NCBI GenBank assembly: GCA_019638115.1 | Contig: JAHBUK010000004.1 | Coordinates: forward strand, 62,001 to 126,000 | Length of the DNA: 64,000 nucleotides | Direction: 5' to 3' | From: Flavobacteriales bacterium | Lineage (GTDB): Bacteria; Bacteroidota; Bacteroidia; Flavobacteriales_F; PHOS-HE28 | Part shown: positions 51,068 through 59,196 of the stretch, piece by piece | Numbering within the stretch: position 1 is the stretch's first letter | Layout of the letters: each line of letters starts with the position of its first letter | Program-made: the position numbers and the translations under genes | Notes under the pieces: model-generated | What the model was told of the DNA's origin: nothing | The model's input: the letters and a program-made list of their open reading frames with translations, nothing else | Databases searched by the model: none

Positions 51068-51844
51068 ATGGCTGCACAAACCATGGAGCAGATGAAACAG
51101 TTCGAGGGAAAAGTGGCCTTGGTGACCGGGGCCGGATCGGGCATCGGTGAGGCGTGCGCGTTGGCGTTCGCACGCGAAGGTGCCAAGGTGGTGGTGAGCG
51201 ACATTGTGGGCGAGGATGCCGACCGCGTGCTGAAGGCCATTGAACAGGCCGGTGGCACGGGCATCGAAGTGCGCAGCGATGTGAGCCGCGCCATGGACAA
51301 TGAGCACCAAGTGAAGGTGGCCATGGAAGCTTTCGGGCGTTTGGACATCGCCGTGAACAATGCTGGCATCGCCGGTCCGGCAGCGCTAACGGGCGATTAC
51401 CCGCTGGAAGGCTGGGAGCAAGTGATCAACGTGAACCTGAACGGCGTGTTCTACGGCATGCGCTACCAGATACCCGCCATGCTGAAGAGCGGCGGAGGCA
51501 GCATCATCAACATGAGTTCCATCCTGGGGCAGGTGAGCTTCGCCACGGCCAGCGCCTATGTGGCGGCCAAACACGGCGTGGTGGGCCTGAGCAAGAACGC
51601 CGCGGTGGAGTATGCCACGCAGGGCATCCGCGTGAACAGCGTGGGACCGGCCTTCATCCGCACACCGCTGCTCACCAAGAACCTGAGTGAAGAACAGCTT
51701 GAAGGGATCGCGACCATGCACCCCATTGGTCGCTTGGGAACGCCGGAGGAGGTGGCCGAACTGGTACTGTGGCTGGCGAGCGATAAGGCCAGCTTCGTAA
51801 CCGGCGCGTACTACGCGGTGGACGGCGGGTACCTGGCGCGCTGA
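51068..51844 (+). CDS. SDR family oxidoreductase
   Basis: 258 residues; starts at 51068, 51083 or 51092 are all possible. Classical SDR motifs: VALVTGAGSGIGEACALAFA, NNAGIAGPAALTG, NMSSILGQVSFATASAYVAAKHGVVGL (Ser, YxxxK) and SVGPAFIRTPLL, ending in SFVTGAYYAVDGGYLAR as in FabG-like enzymes. Substrate unknown. Divergent from the aminotransferase gene. Confidence 0.92.
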   Translation: MAAQTMEQMKQFEGKVALVTGAGSGIGEACALAFAREGAKVVVSDIVGEDADRVLKAIEQAGGTGIEVRSDVSRAMDNEHQVKVAMEAFGRLDIAVNNAGIAGPAALTGDYPLEGWEQVINVNLNGVFYGMRYQIPAMLKSGGGSIINMSSILGQVSFATASAYVAAKHGVVGLSKNAAVEYATQGIRVNSVGPAFIRTPLLTKNLSEEQLEGIATMHPIGRLGTPEEVAELVLWLASDKASFVTGAYYAVDGGYLAR

Positions 51845-51872
51845 GGCGGCGTGCTCCCGTTCGCGATCCCGT

Positions 51873-52511
51873 TCAGGAACCGAGGCCCTTGCGGTTGATG
51901 ATGAGCCGTTCCGTGCTGAACACGGTGGACATGCCATCGGTGAGGCGTAGCGTGTAGTGGCCTGAAGGCAGGGACATGAGATTGAGCGGTTCGTTTCCGC
52001 GCACCACGGCTTGCAGCACCAAACGACCGCTTTGGTCGAAAGCCTCCACGCTCATCATGTCCAGATGCTCATGTGCCGGAAAGCGCACGTGGTCATCGGC
52101 CGGGTTGGGGAACATGGCTGGCATGGTGGCATCCACATTGGCCGTTATCCCCGTGTTGGTGGCGGAGATCACAACGATATGCAGCTTGGCTTGTGGCGCG
52201 TTGTACCCTTCGGAGATGAAGTAGTACTCACCCGTCTCGTTCAGTGAAAAGGTGGCCGAGTCGTGGTCGAGCGCAGTGCCCGCACCAATGTGGATACCGC
52301 CGTTCGGTGTAATGCCACCTGCCCGGAAGGTGGTGGCGGAAACTTCCGTGAGCGTATGTGCTCCGTGGATGGATATGGAGATCGGGTCACCGGCCTCCAC
52401 CACCAGGAATTCAGGATGGAAGACATCCTGTTCCAAGGTGATGTGGTGGGCTTGTTGTGCAAGCGCGAAAGCGGCGGTGAGCATGGCTGGTATCAGGATC
52501 ATGTGTTTCAT
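51873..52511 (-). CDS. Secreted cupredoxin-like protein with T9SS type A sorting domain
   Basis: 212 residues, signal peptide MKHMILIPAMLTAAFALAQQ. The first 100 residues follow a plastocyanin-like pattern (FHPEFLVVEAGDPISISIHG, THFR-like turn, YYFISEGYNAPQAKLHIVV). The C-terminal copper loop CxxHxxxM is absent, so it is unlikely to bind type 1 copper. The T9SS domain reads AMFPNPADDHVRFP, AFDQSGRLVL, LPSGHYTLRLTDG. Function unknown; surface-exported. Confidence 0.75.
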   Translation of the reverse strand: MKHMILIPAMLTAAFALAQQAHHITLEQDVFHPEFLVVEAGDPISISIHGAHTLTEVSATTFRAGGITPNGGIHIGAGTALDHDSATFSLNETGEYYFISEGYNAPQAKLHIVVISATNTGITANVDATMPAMFPNPADDHVRFPAHEHLDMMSVEAFDQSGRLVLQAVVRGNEPLNLMSLPSGHYTLRLTDGMSTVFSTERLIINRKGLGS

Positions 52512-52696
52512 GGTAGTTCTCTATTGGTTCTTTTGGATAGCGACACCCTTCCCAACACAAAGACCTCTCCGTGCCTTACTACCACCGGTGAAAGTGGCGT
52601 TCCCGCGAGGTGCGCTTCATCCACTTGGGGAAGTGCTTCCCCGATCCGTTGCCACAACTGCACACTACCTTGGTCACAACCCCACGGACATTCTTC

Positions 52697-53722
52697 ATGA
52701 ACATCAGCTTTTCCATGCGTGCACACCTTCCGAAGGTGCTCTTGATGGCACTGTCTCTCGCAACTTGCTCCGGACTTTCCGCACAAGGCTGCAGCGATGC
52801 CGGTGTATGCACGGCGGGGCCGATCGGTGAACTTCACGTGGGCGCTGACAGTGTGGGCCATGTGGCAAGCACTCGGCACTTTGGTAGGCTCACCATGGGG
52901 TATGCTGTGGGCGAGCAACGCACAACCATCCGAATGGCCATCGCCGAACTCAGCTTCGGCCTTAGCGATCGCCTATCAGCGGGGCTCCGTGTTCCTTACC
53001 AAACGACCAAATGCGACCTGGGCGATCATTCGGCCATTGGAGACCCTGTGCTAACACTGAACTACATGGCTTGGAAGAGGGATGCCGAATTGCGCGACGG
53101 CCGCACAATGCGGTGGCGCGGAGCCCGCCGGGTGGACTTTCTGTTCGGCGTGAAACTACCTGCCAACACCGCCAACGCCACGGTGAACGACAGGCCCCTG
53201 CCCATGCCCTACCAGACCAGCCTGGGCACCACCGATCTGCTTTTCGGGGTGAACTACCGCTTCCATCGCTTCAACACCGCACTGGCCTTCCAACTGCCGC
53301 TGGACCAGGGCAACGAGAACCAGTTCAACCATGCTGCATGGCTGTTGGAACCTGCGGCCAGGGGCTATTTCGAGAGCGCCTTCCTTGAGCGCGCGCCGGA
53401 TGCCGTGCTGAGGTTCCAATATCGCCTGCCCTTCGGCAAATTCGCCGTACAGCCCGGCCTTCTCGCCATCCAACACCTGGGGCAGGATACCCGCCTGGAG
53501 GCTGCACCAGACCCCGCCGGCATGCCCGTTCTGCCCACGCGTGTAAAGGTCGAAGGCAGTGAGGGCCTCACCCTGAACCTAACGCTGGATGCGGCATACG
53601 CGCTTTCCGACCGCTGGACCATAGAGCTGGCCTACGGCTCGCCACTCATCGTCCGCGAGGAACGCCCGGACGGATTGACGCGCAGCATGGTGCTGAACAC
53701 GGGATTGCGGTACGCGTTCTAA
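52697..53722 (+). CDS. Outer-membrane-type beta-barrel protein of unknown function
   Basis: 341 residues from ATG 52697, signal peptide LPKVLLMALSLATCSGLSAQ. The mature protein has regular amphipathic beta segments (IAELSFGLSDRLSAGLRVPY, VDFLFGVKLPANT, TDLLFGVNYRFHRFNTALAFQLPL, RFQYRLPFGKFAVQPGLLAI) and ends in aromatic RYAF, a typical barrel C-terminus. The N-terminal cysteines (QGCSDAGVC) may form a disulfide. Relatives in Bacteroidota are annotated only as hypothetical or transporter-like. Nineteen bases before the large glycosidase-like gene. Confidence 0.75.
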   Translation: MNISFSMRAHLPKVLLMALSLATCSGLSAQGCSDAGVCTAGPIGELHVGADSVGHVASTRHFGRLTMGYAVGEQRTTIRMAIAELSFGLSDRLSAGLRVPYQTTKCDLGDHSAIGDPVLTLNYMAWKRDAELRDGRTMRWRGARRVDFLFGVKLPANTANATVNDRPLPMPYQTSLGTTDLLFGVNYRFHRFNTALAFQLPLDQGNENQFNHAAWLLEPAARGYFESAFLERAPDAVLRFQYRLPFGKFAVQPGLLAIQHLGQDTRLEAAPDPAGMPVLPTRVKVEGSEGLTLNLTLDAAYALSDRWTIELAYGSPLIVREERPDGLTRSMVLNTGLRYAF

Positions 53723-53741
53723 GCGTCTTTACATTGCAAGG

Positions 53742-56700
53742 GTGAGAACCATTGCTCTTCACACGGCGCTACTGCTGACCGGTCCCATCTCCGCCCAGGT
53801 CGACCTCCCTGTCTTCGGCAAGCAGCACGTGATCAACGGCTACGCCAAGGATGTGGAGGGCGAGGTCCTCTCCTACTTCAGCGTGTACCCCGAGCATGCC
53901 ACCACGGCGCTGCTGACACGTTGCACCGATGGTAAGAAAGCGATCGCGTGGGAAACGGCTTCATTGCCACTCGAACGCAAGTCGAGTGAGTACTACTACT
54001 TCAGCTGGATCGCCGCGCACAACAGCACCACCAGCGGCGGGGATCGGAGCTTCGATCTGTTCATTGGGGATCAGAAGGCGCTCACCTTCACCACGCATCA
54101 TACCACCAAGCCCGCTACATGGGAAGCGGAAGGCTCCGACGGTGTGAAGCTCGTTTTCGAGTTCAGCAAGATGGACCGCCACGGCGATGCGCACGGCTTC
54201 GCGCATCTGCGGGTGCCGCGGAAGTACATCACACCCGGCCAGTCGCTTCGGTTGAAAGTCGTTGGCCACGCGCAGAACAGCCCGGACTGGTTCATGACCT
54301 TTCGGTACACGTTCGAGGAGAAGGTGGAGGTGGAAGTACTGCCTTTTGTTCGGAGGCTGAATGGGCCTCAGTGGATGATTCGATTCAATGTGATGCACTT
54401 CGGCTCCTCCACAACCATGAGGGTTCGTTACAATGACAAGGAGGGCGAGTATTCCGTCGTCTATCCAATAAACAACGGTATCAACCTCATCGACAAGCAC
54501 GTTCCTTACAATTCGACCAGCATGTCGTTTCCGATTCGAGCAGAACTTGGTTCAGTCGTGCTCGATACTACCATTCAACTGTCCCCCATCATCCACCGCG
54601 ACATCCACCTCGTCCACCACAGCCACACCGACATCGGCTACAGCCACCTGCTGGCCGAGGTGGAGACGATCCAGAACAACAACATCTGGAAGGCGCTGGA
54701 GCTGATCGACCGCACGAAGGACTATCCCGAAGGCAGCCGATTCGTATGGAACGTGGAGAGCCTCTGGGCCGTGGAGAATTTCCTGGGCATCGCCAGCGAG
54801 GCGGACAAGCAACGTTTCATCGCGGCGGTGAAGAGCAGGAGCATCGCCCTCAGTGCGAACTACGCGAACATCCTCACCGGCCTGTGCACGCCCGAGGAGA
54901 TGCATTGGATCGTGGAGTACGCCGATTCGCTGCGGAAGTGGTACGACCTGCCGATCACCATGGCGATGCAGACCGACATCCCCGGCATGAGCTGGAGCAT
55001 GGTGGACGCCTACGCCGCGCATGGCATCCGCCACCTGAGCCAAGGGCCGAACTACATCCCTGACATGCCCGACGGCGGCGACCGCATCGGCAGCACGCTG
55101 CGCGAACAAGGCGACAAGCCCTACTGGTGGAAGGGCACCACCGGCAAGGACAGCATCCTTGTGTGGACGGCCGGCCAGGGATACGGCGGCTGGCACGGCT
55201 ACACGGCCGGAGCGATCAAGGAACGCGGCACACGGAAGATCGCCGCCTACATGAACGAGCTCGCCGCGAAGGGCTATCCCTACGACATGGTACAATGGCG
55301 CTACAACATCGTGAGCGACAACGGCCCGGTGGACAGCACCCTCAGCGATTTCGTGCGCGACTGGAACGAGAAGTACGCCTCACCGCGCTTGATCATCGCC
55401 AACGCGGGCACGATGATGCAAGAGTTTGAATCGAAGTACGGCCAGCAGATCCCCACCTGGAGCGGCGACTTCACTCCGTATTGGGAGGATGGCGCGTACA
55501 GCACGGCGGCGGAAGAAGGCAGTGTGCGTGTGCTCAGCGCACGGCTCACCAACCTGATCGATGCTGCCAAGATCCTGAACAAGCCCATCGACCCGCACCT
55601 GCTCTCCCGCGCCAAGCGCAGCATCGTCATGTGGCACGAGCACACCTGGGGCGCGTGGTGCAGCATAAGCGATCCGGATGCGCACTTCACCACCGACCAG
55701 TGGCGGGTGAAGAAGGCCTTCGCGGATAGTGCGGGGTGGTATGTGGACGCGATCGTAGAACAATTGGTACCGTATACAACCCTTGCAGATACAGTTCTCG
55801 TTTTAAACACGTTGCCTTGGGGAAGAGAAGGCCATGTAGAAGGCGCACAACAGCGGGGGCGCTTCTTCTACAAAATACCTGAAGCGGGTCAGGATTGGCA
55901 TTGGGAAGTACTCCATTCACTATACGGCACTTATGATCTAGTAGAAGTCGGAGCAATGGACTCTGTTCTATTTACATCGAATGCCCGTCGACGTATCCGA
56001 CGCACCCGATGTCGCCAAGAAGGTTGTGCCATCATGGGTAAGCGACCCGTACCGCCAGACTTCAAGAATGAGTGGAATGTCCTTAACTCTGAGTGGCTAG
56101 TCGCTTCAGGAACAACGGAGCCGGAAATCACTGCTTACAGTGATCAACCACCCATGCCTTCATTGAAGCCTAATTCACAAGAAAGAGGAGGTGGCGGTGA
56201 GCGATGGAGTAACCTTCCTGGTTTTGACAGTGTGAACGTATCTTATGACCATGACTACAACCGGGTTCGCCTATCATATTGGTTCGACAAGACCAAGGTT
56301 CGATCGAAGGAGTCCCTCCACATCCCCCTCCCCTTCAACATCCCCAACGCCACCGTCCGCATCGGCATCGGCGATACCTGCGTGACGCCCGAGAGCGGCC
56401 GCATCCCCGGCAGCAACAACGACTTCTTCTGTGCCCAGCGCTGGATCGATGTGAGCAACGACAGCATGGGCGTCACCATCGTGTGCCCGCAAGGCGCGAT
56501 CTGGGAGGTGGGCGAAATGGTGGACGAGCGCAAAGTGAACCCCGGCAAGGGCACGAACCCCGAGTACTACAAGGCTTGGAAGACCGAAGCGAAGAGCAGC
56601 AGCACCATCTACCTCTACGCCCTCAACAACTACTGGCACACCAACTTCAAGGCCGACCAGGAAGGACCGATCGTGTTCGACATCTACCTGAAGATGCACG

Positions 56701-56774
56701 GGCCGTTCAAGCTGGAGGATGCGCGAAGGTTCGGGTTGGAGATGACAAGGCCGTTGATCACCTGGTGGAAGTGA
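53742..56774 (+). CDS. Secreted GH38-like (alpha-mannosidase superfamily) protein with mosaic composition
   Basis: 1010 residues from GTG 53742, signal peptide TIALHTALLLTGPISAQ. The N-terminal 270 residues are beta-rich. The catalytic-type domain begins HLVHHSHTDIGYSHLLAEVE (the HxD metal site) with FVWNVESLWAVENFL and MAMQTDIPGMSWSMVDAYAAHG (nucleophile aspartate position). MWHEHTWGAW closes it. A divergent C-terminal region follows. GC-poor stretches at about 54330-54590 and 55740-56290 break up GC-rich ones, and the second includes linker-like sequence (NVLNSEWLVAS, SQERGGGGERW). Probable extracellular or periplasmic glycosidase acting on alpha-mannosides or similar glycans. Confidence 0.78.
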   Translation: MRTIALHTALLLTGPISAQVDLPVFGKQHVINGYAKDVEGEVLSYFSVYPEHATTALLTRCTDGKKAIAWETASLPLERKSSEYYYFSWIAAHNSTTSGGDRSFDLFIGDQKALTFTTHHTTKPATWEAEGSDGVKLVFEFSKMDRHGDAHGFAHLRVPRKYITPGQSLRLKVVGHAQNSPDWFMTFRYTFEEKVEVEVLPFVRRLNGPQWMIRFNVMHFGSSTTMRVRYNDKEGEYSVVYPINNGINLIDKHVPYNSTSMSFPIRAELGSVVLDTTIQLSPIIHRDIHLVHHSHTDIGYSHLLAEVETIQNNNIWKALELIDRTKDYPEGSRFVWNVESLWAVENFLGIASEADKQRFIAAVKSRSIALSANYANILTGLCTPEEMHWIVEYADSLRKWYDLPITMAMQTDIPGMSWSMVDAYAAHGIRHLSQGPNYIPDMPDGGDRIGSTLREQGDKPYWWKGTTGKDSILVWTAGQGYGGWHGYTAGAIKERGTRKIAAYMNELAAKGYPYDMVQWRYNIVSDNGPVDSTLSDFVRDWNEKYASPRLIIANAGTMMQEFESKYGQQIPTWSGDFTPYWEDGAYSTAAEEGSVRVLSARLTNLIDAAKILNKPIDPHLLSRAKRSIVMWHEHTWGAWCSISDPDAHFTTDQWRVKKAFADSAGWYVDAIVEQLVPYTTLADTVLVLNTLPWGREGHVEGAQQRGRFFYKIPEAGQDWHWEVLHSLYGTYDLVEVGAMDSVLFTSNARRRIRRTRCRQEGCAIMGKRPVPPDFKNEWNVLNSEWLVASGTTEPEITAYSDQPPMPSLKPNSQERGGGGERWSNLPGFDSVNVSYDHDYNRVRLSYWFDKTKVRSKESLHIPLPFNIPNATVRIGIGDTCVTPESGRIPGSNNDFFCAQRWIDVSNDSMGVTIVCPQGAIWEVGEMVDERKVNPGKGTNPEYYKAWKTEAKSSSTIYLYALNNYWHTNFKADQEGPIVFDIYLKMHGPFKLEDARRFGLEMTRPLITWWK

Positions 56775-56780
56775 GTGCGG

Positions 56781-56865
56781 TGAATGGCGAATGGGAGTTG
56801 GTGAATGGAACGCTCACCCCGGCGGCATTTCCCATTCACCATTGACCAAATTCCATTCACTAGCA
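56781..56865. repeat. Dispersed hairpin repeat sharing 20 bp with the GT4 insertion
   Basis: GAATGGGAGTTGGTGAATGG (56789-56808) is the left arm, and CCCATTCACCATTGACC is the right arm. The left arm is an exact inverted copy of 24934-24953. It lies between the glycosidase stop and the SUI1 gene. Confidence 0.8.
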
Positions 56866-56873
56866 TTGCATTC

Positions 56874-57206
56874 ATGAAGAAGCGCCCACCCAGCGGCCTC
56901 GGTGGCCTGGTGTACAGCACCAACAAGAACCTCAGCACTTCACGGGAACCCGCCACCCTACCCCCGCAGCAACAGGACCTCCGCATCCACCTGGACCGTT
57001 TGAAGGGCAACAAGGAGGTGACGCGCATCGTGGGTTTCGTGGGCAAGCCCGGCGACCTGGACGACCTGGGCCGCGCGCTGAAGAGCAAGTGCGGTGTGGG
57101 CGGCAACACCAAGGATGGCGTTATCCTGCTGCAGGGCGACCACCGCGACAAGGTGATGGCTTACCTGGTGGAGAAGGGCTACAAAGCGAAGAAGGCGGGA
57201 GGGTAG
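56874..57206 (+). CDS. SUI1/YciH-type translation initiation factor
   Basis: 110 residues from ATG 56874 (MKKRPPSGLGGLVYSTNKNL). The eIF1/SUI1 fold: LRIHLDRLKGNKEVTRIVGFVG, LGRALKSKCGVGGNTKDGVILLQGDHRDKVMAYLVEKGYKAK, where CGVGG and the ILLQGDH strand are diagnostic. Bacterial YciH binds the 30S subunit and discriminates against non-canonical initiation complexes. Given how many messages here look leaderless, its presence is of interest. The frame is open upstream through the repeat, but that part is not protein-like. Confidence 0.92.
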   Translation: MKKRPPSGLGGLVYSTNKNLSTSREPATLPPQQQDLRIHLDRLKGNKEVTRIVGFVGKPGDLDDLGRALKSKCGVGGNTKDGVILLQGDHRDKVMAYLVEKGYKAKKAGG

Positions 57207-57264
57207 TTGTCAGATGGGTGATGACAGTTGTCGGTGGCGTCCGGACAACGGACAACTGACAACT
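57205..57264. repeat. AGTTGTC/GACAACT inverted repeat
   Basis: AGTTGTCAG (57205-57213) and CTGACAACT (57256-57264) are exact reverse complements, with inner partial copies (ACAGTTGTC, GGACAAC) making a longer imperfect hairpin. It overlaps the SUI1 stop. Confidence 0.75.
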
Positions 57265-57286
57265 TGATCTTGCTATTCATCAATTC

Positions 57287-57790
57287 ATGAAGAAGCCCAA
57301 GACCTACCGCTTCACCGCCCCGCTGGAAAAGATGAACGCGCAGATGGCCTTCATGTACGTGGAGGTGCCCATCGATGTGGAGCAGGAGTTCGGAACCCGG
57401 GGGCGTGTGCGGGTGTTGGGCACGGTGAACGGTGTGGCGGTGGACCGCGCGCTGATGCCCCAGAAGAGCGGCGTACACATCATCATCCTGGGTGGCGAGA
57501 TCCGCCGAGCGGCCAAGTTGAAGCGCATCGGCGACCCGGTGCAGGTGGAGTTCTGGAAGCACCCGAACCCGGATGAGTTGGACCTGCCCGAAGCGCTGGC
57601 TGAAACACTGGACTTCCTACCCGACATGAAAACCGCTTGGGAGGCACTGACGCCCGGCATGCACCGCAGCATGTGCTACTGGGTGGGCAGCGCCAAGACC
57701 GAAGCCACGCAGGCCAAACGGGTGGCGGAACTGCTCCGGCGCTTCGAGGCTGGGGACTTCCAAGTTGGAAAGGGGAAGAATAGCAGATAG
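57287..57790 (+). CDS. YdeI/OmpD-associated family protein with DUF1905 domain
   Basis: 167 residues. The DUF1905 barrel comes first: YRFTAPLEKMNAQMAFMYVEVPIDV, RGRVRVLGTVNGVAVDRALMPQKSGVHIIILGGEIRRAA. The C-terminal helical YdeI-like domain has WEALTPGMHRSMCYWVGSAKTEATQAKRVAELLRRF. Family members are linked to bacteriocin or stress protection, with no known chemistry. No signal peptide. Confidence 0.85.
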   Translation: MKKPKTYRFTAPLEKMNAQMAFMYVEVPIDVEQEFGTRGRVRVLGTVNGVAVDRALMPQKSGVHIIILGGEIRRAAKLKRIGDPVQVEFWKHPNPDELDLPEALAETLDFLPDMKTAWEALTPGMHRSMCYWVGSAKTEATQAKRVAELLRRFEAGDFQVGKGKNSR

Positions 57791-57807
57791 CGATGAACAT
57801 CGGCTGC

Positions 57808-57824
57808 GACGCCCTTCGGGGTCG
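57808..57824 (-). repeat. Inverted outlier of the tandem array motif
   Basis: GACGCCCTTCGGGGTCG is the reverse complement of the CGACCCCGAAGGGCGTC that begins each unit of the array at 57895-58278. Confidence 0.75.
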
Positions 57825-57894
57825 GGGGAGCTTGCGCGTTCTTAGGGCTATATGCTGTGACCCTTCCAGGGTCATTCCTCACCCGAACGGTAGT

Positions 57895-58278
57895 CGACCC
57901 CGAAGGGTGTCCGATATTCATCGGAAGCCGCATGTAGCATCATGCCAACCCCAGCGGTTTACGACCCCGAAGGACGTCCGATATTCATCGGACGCAGCAT
58001 GTAGCACAATGCCACCCCAGCGGTATTCGACCCCGAAGGGTGTCCGATATTCACCGGACGCAGCATGTTGCATCATGCCAACCCCAGCGGTATTCGACCC
58101 CGAAGGGCGTCGCAGCATGTAGTATTATGCCAACCCCAGCGGTATTCGACCCCGAAGGGCATCGCAGCATGTAGTATTATGCCAACCCCAGCGGTATTCG
58201 ACCCCGAAGGGCGTCGCAGCATGTAGTATTATGCCAACCCCAGCGGTATTCGACCCCGAAGGGCGTCGCAGCAGGCGT
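57895..58278 (+). repeat. Tandem array: three units of about 67 bp, then 52-bp units lacking a hairpin
   Basis: CGACCCCGAAGG begins units at 57895, 57962, 58028, 58095, 58147, 58199 and 58251 (spacing 67, 66, 67, 52, 52, 52, then a partial unit). The long units contain GTCCGAT-ATTC-A[TC]CGGAC, a 7-bp stem; the 52-bp units have lost exactly this block. All units share GCAGCATGTAG and CAACCCCAGCGGTATT. The rest of 57791-58301 holds no gene or other signal that I could see. Confidence 0.92.
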
Positions 58279-58301
58279 TCTGTCAGAGGAACCTCATCCA
58301 C

Positions 58302-59000
58302 CTACGGCAACGTGCACCAGTAGCTGGCCTTCTCCGGCTCGCAGCGGGCGTAGAGCGGCAACTCCATACCGGGCTTCACGAGCAACAATTCCCAGGGATC
58401 GCAGACCTCCAGGTACTTGGCGCCCTCCTTGGTCACCTCCAGGTGCAGGGCATGCTCGTGGGGCTTTTCGCTGCGGGCCTGCACGAATTCCAGGCGGAGC
58501 AAGGCCCCCTCGCCCACGCCGGTACGGGTGGTGAACGCGCGCAGGTCCATGTAGCCTTGCAGCAGACGCTTGCGCAGTTCGTCGGCGCGTTGGGTGCGCC
58601 ACAGGTCACGGCCGGCCTGATCGCGCATGTGCTTCACTGCGGCGAATTGCGTGGCCGTGGGCTCCGCGTAGGTCTCCTTGAACGGTGCCGCAGGCGCGGG
58701 GTCGGCCTGCAGGGCCTTGTGCAGCACGGCGCTCATGCCGGGCCTCACCAGGATCAATTCCTTCTCGGGGATGTAGAGCAGCATCTCCTGGCCGGCCTCC
58801 GTGGGCACATAACCATTGTACCGTTGGAACTCGCCGTTCTCCTCGCGACGACGCAAAAGGCCGAGGCGCACCAAAGGCCCCAGACTTGCGTGCCGACCAA
58901 GGTGGTCCGTGAGCTCCTCGTAGCCCTGTTCCCGCGAACGCAGGATGCGGTTGTACCGCGCTTCAAAGACCGCTGCTCCCATGCCGCCAAGATCCGGCAC
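58302..59000 (-). CDS. Unknown protein made of two similar halves
   Basis: 232 residues (226 from the ATG at 58982). The two halves align: EAGQEMLLYIPEKELILVRPGM near residue 85 and KEGAKYLEVCDPWELLLVKPGM near 210, each preceded by a helical stretch. No signal peptide or TM segment. No family recognised; relatives would be needed to name it. It converges on the tandem array, and its coding strand is supported by the duplicated pattern. Confidence 0.6.
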   Translation of the reverse strand: MPDLGGMGAAVFEARYNRILRSREQGYEELTDHLGRHASLGPLVRLGLLRRREENGEFQRYNGYVPTEAGQEMLLYIPEKELILVRPGMSAVLHKALQADPAPAAPFKETYAEPTATQFAAVKHMRDQAGRDLWRTQRADELRKRLLQGYMDLRAFTTRTGVGEGALLRLEFVQARSEKPHEHALHLEVTKEGAKYLEVCDPWELLLVKPGMELPLYARCEPEKASYWCTLP

Positions 59001-59159
59001 GCCGCTGCGCCCCCATCCCGCCGCTCCCGGTGATTACCAATAGCCCGCTGTTGATCCGCCTCCGGGAAATTCGTCAACTGCCGCACCAGCAGGCCCTTCC
59101 CCACCCTGCCGGGCCACCCGCCGGGGCCGGCCGCTCAATGCTGACACCCGCCTGTTCAC

Positions 59160-59167
59160 TATTCTTG
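59160..59167 (+). promoter_or_regulatory. Candidate -7 element (TATTCTTG) of the MFS gene
   Basis: One mismatch to TAnnTTTG, 29 bases before the ATG at 59197. Confidence 0.4.
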
Positions 59168-59196
59168 CCACCACGGGCCAGACCCGCACCGCCACC

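Noticed and set aside
50951..51310. N-terminal extension of the DegT aminotransferase
   Set aside because: It would run through a consensus -7 element and the divergent SDR gene, and the added residues are not part of the fold.
57895..58278. Possible CRISPR array
   Set aside because: Units are contiguous and nearly identical with no unique spacers; this is a tandem repeat.
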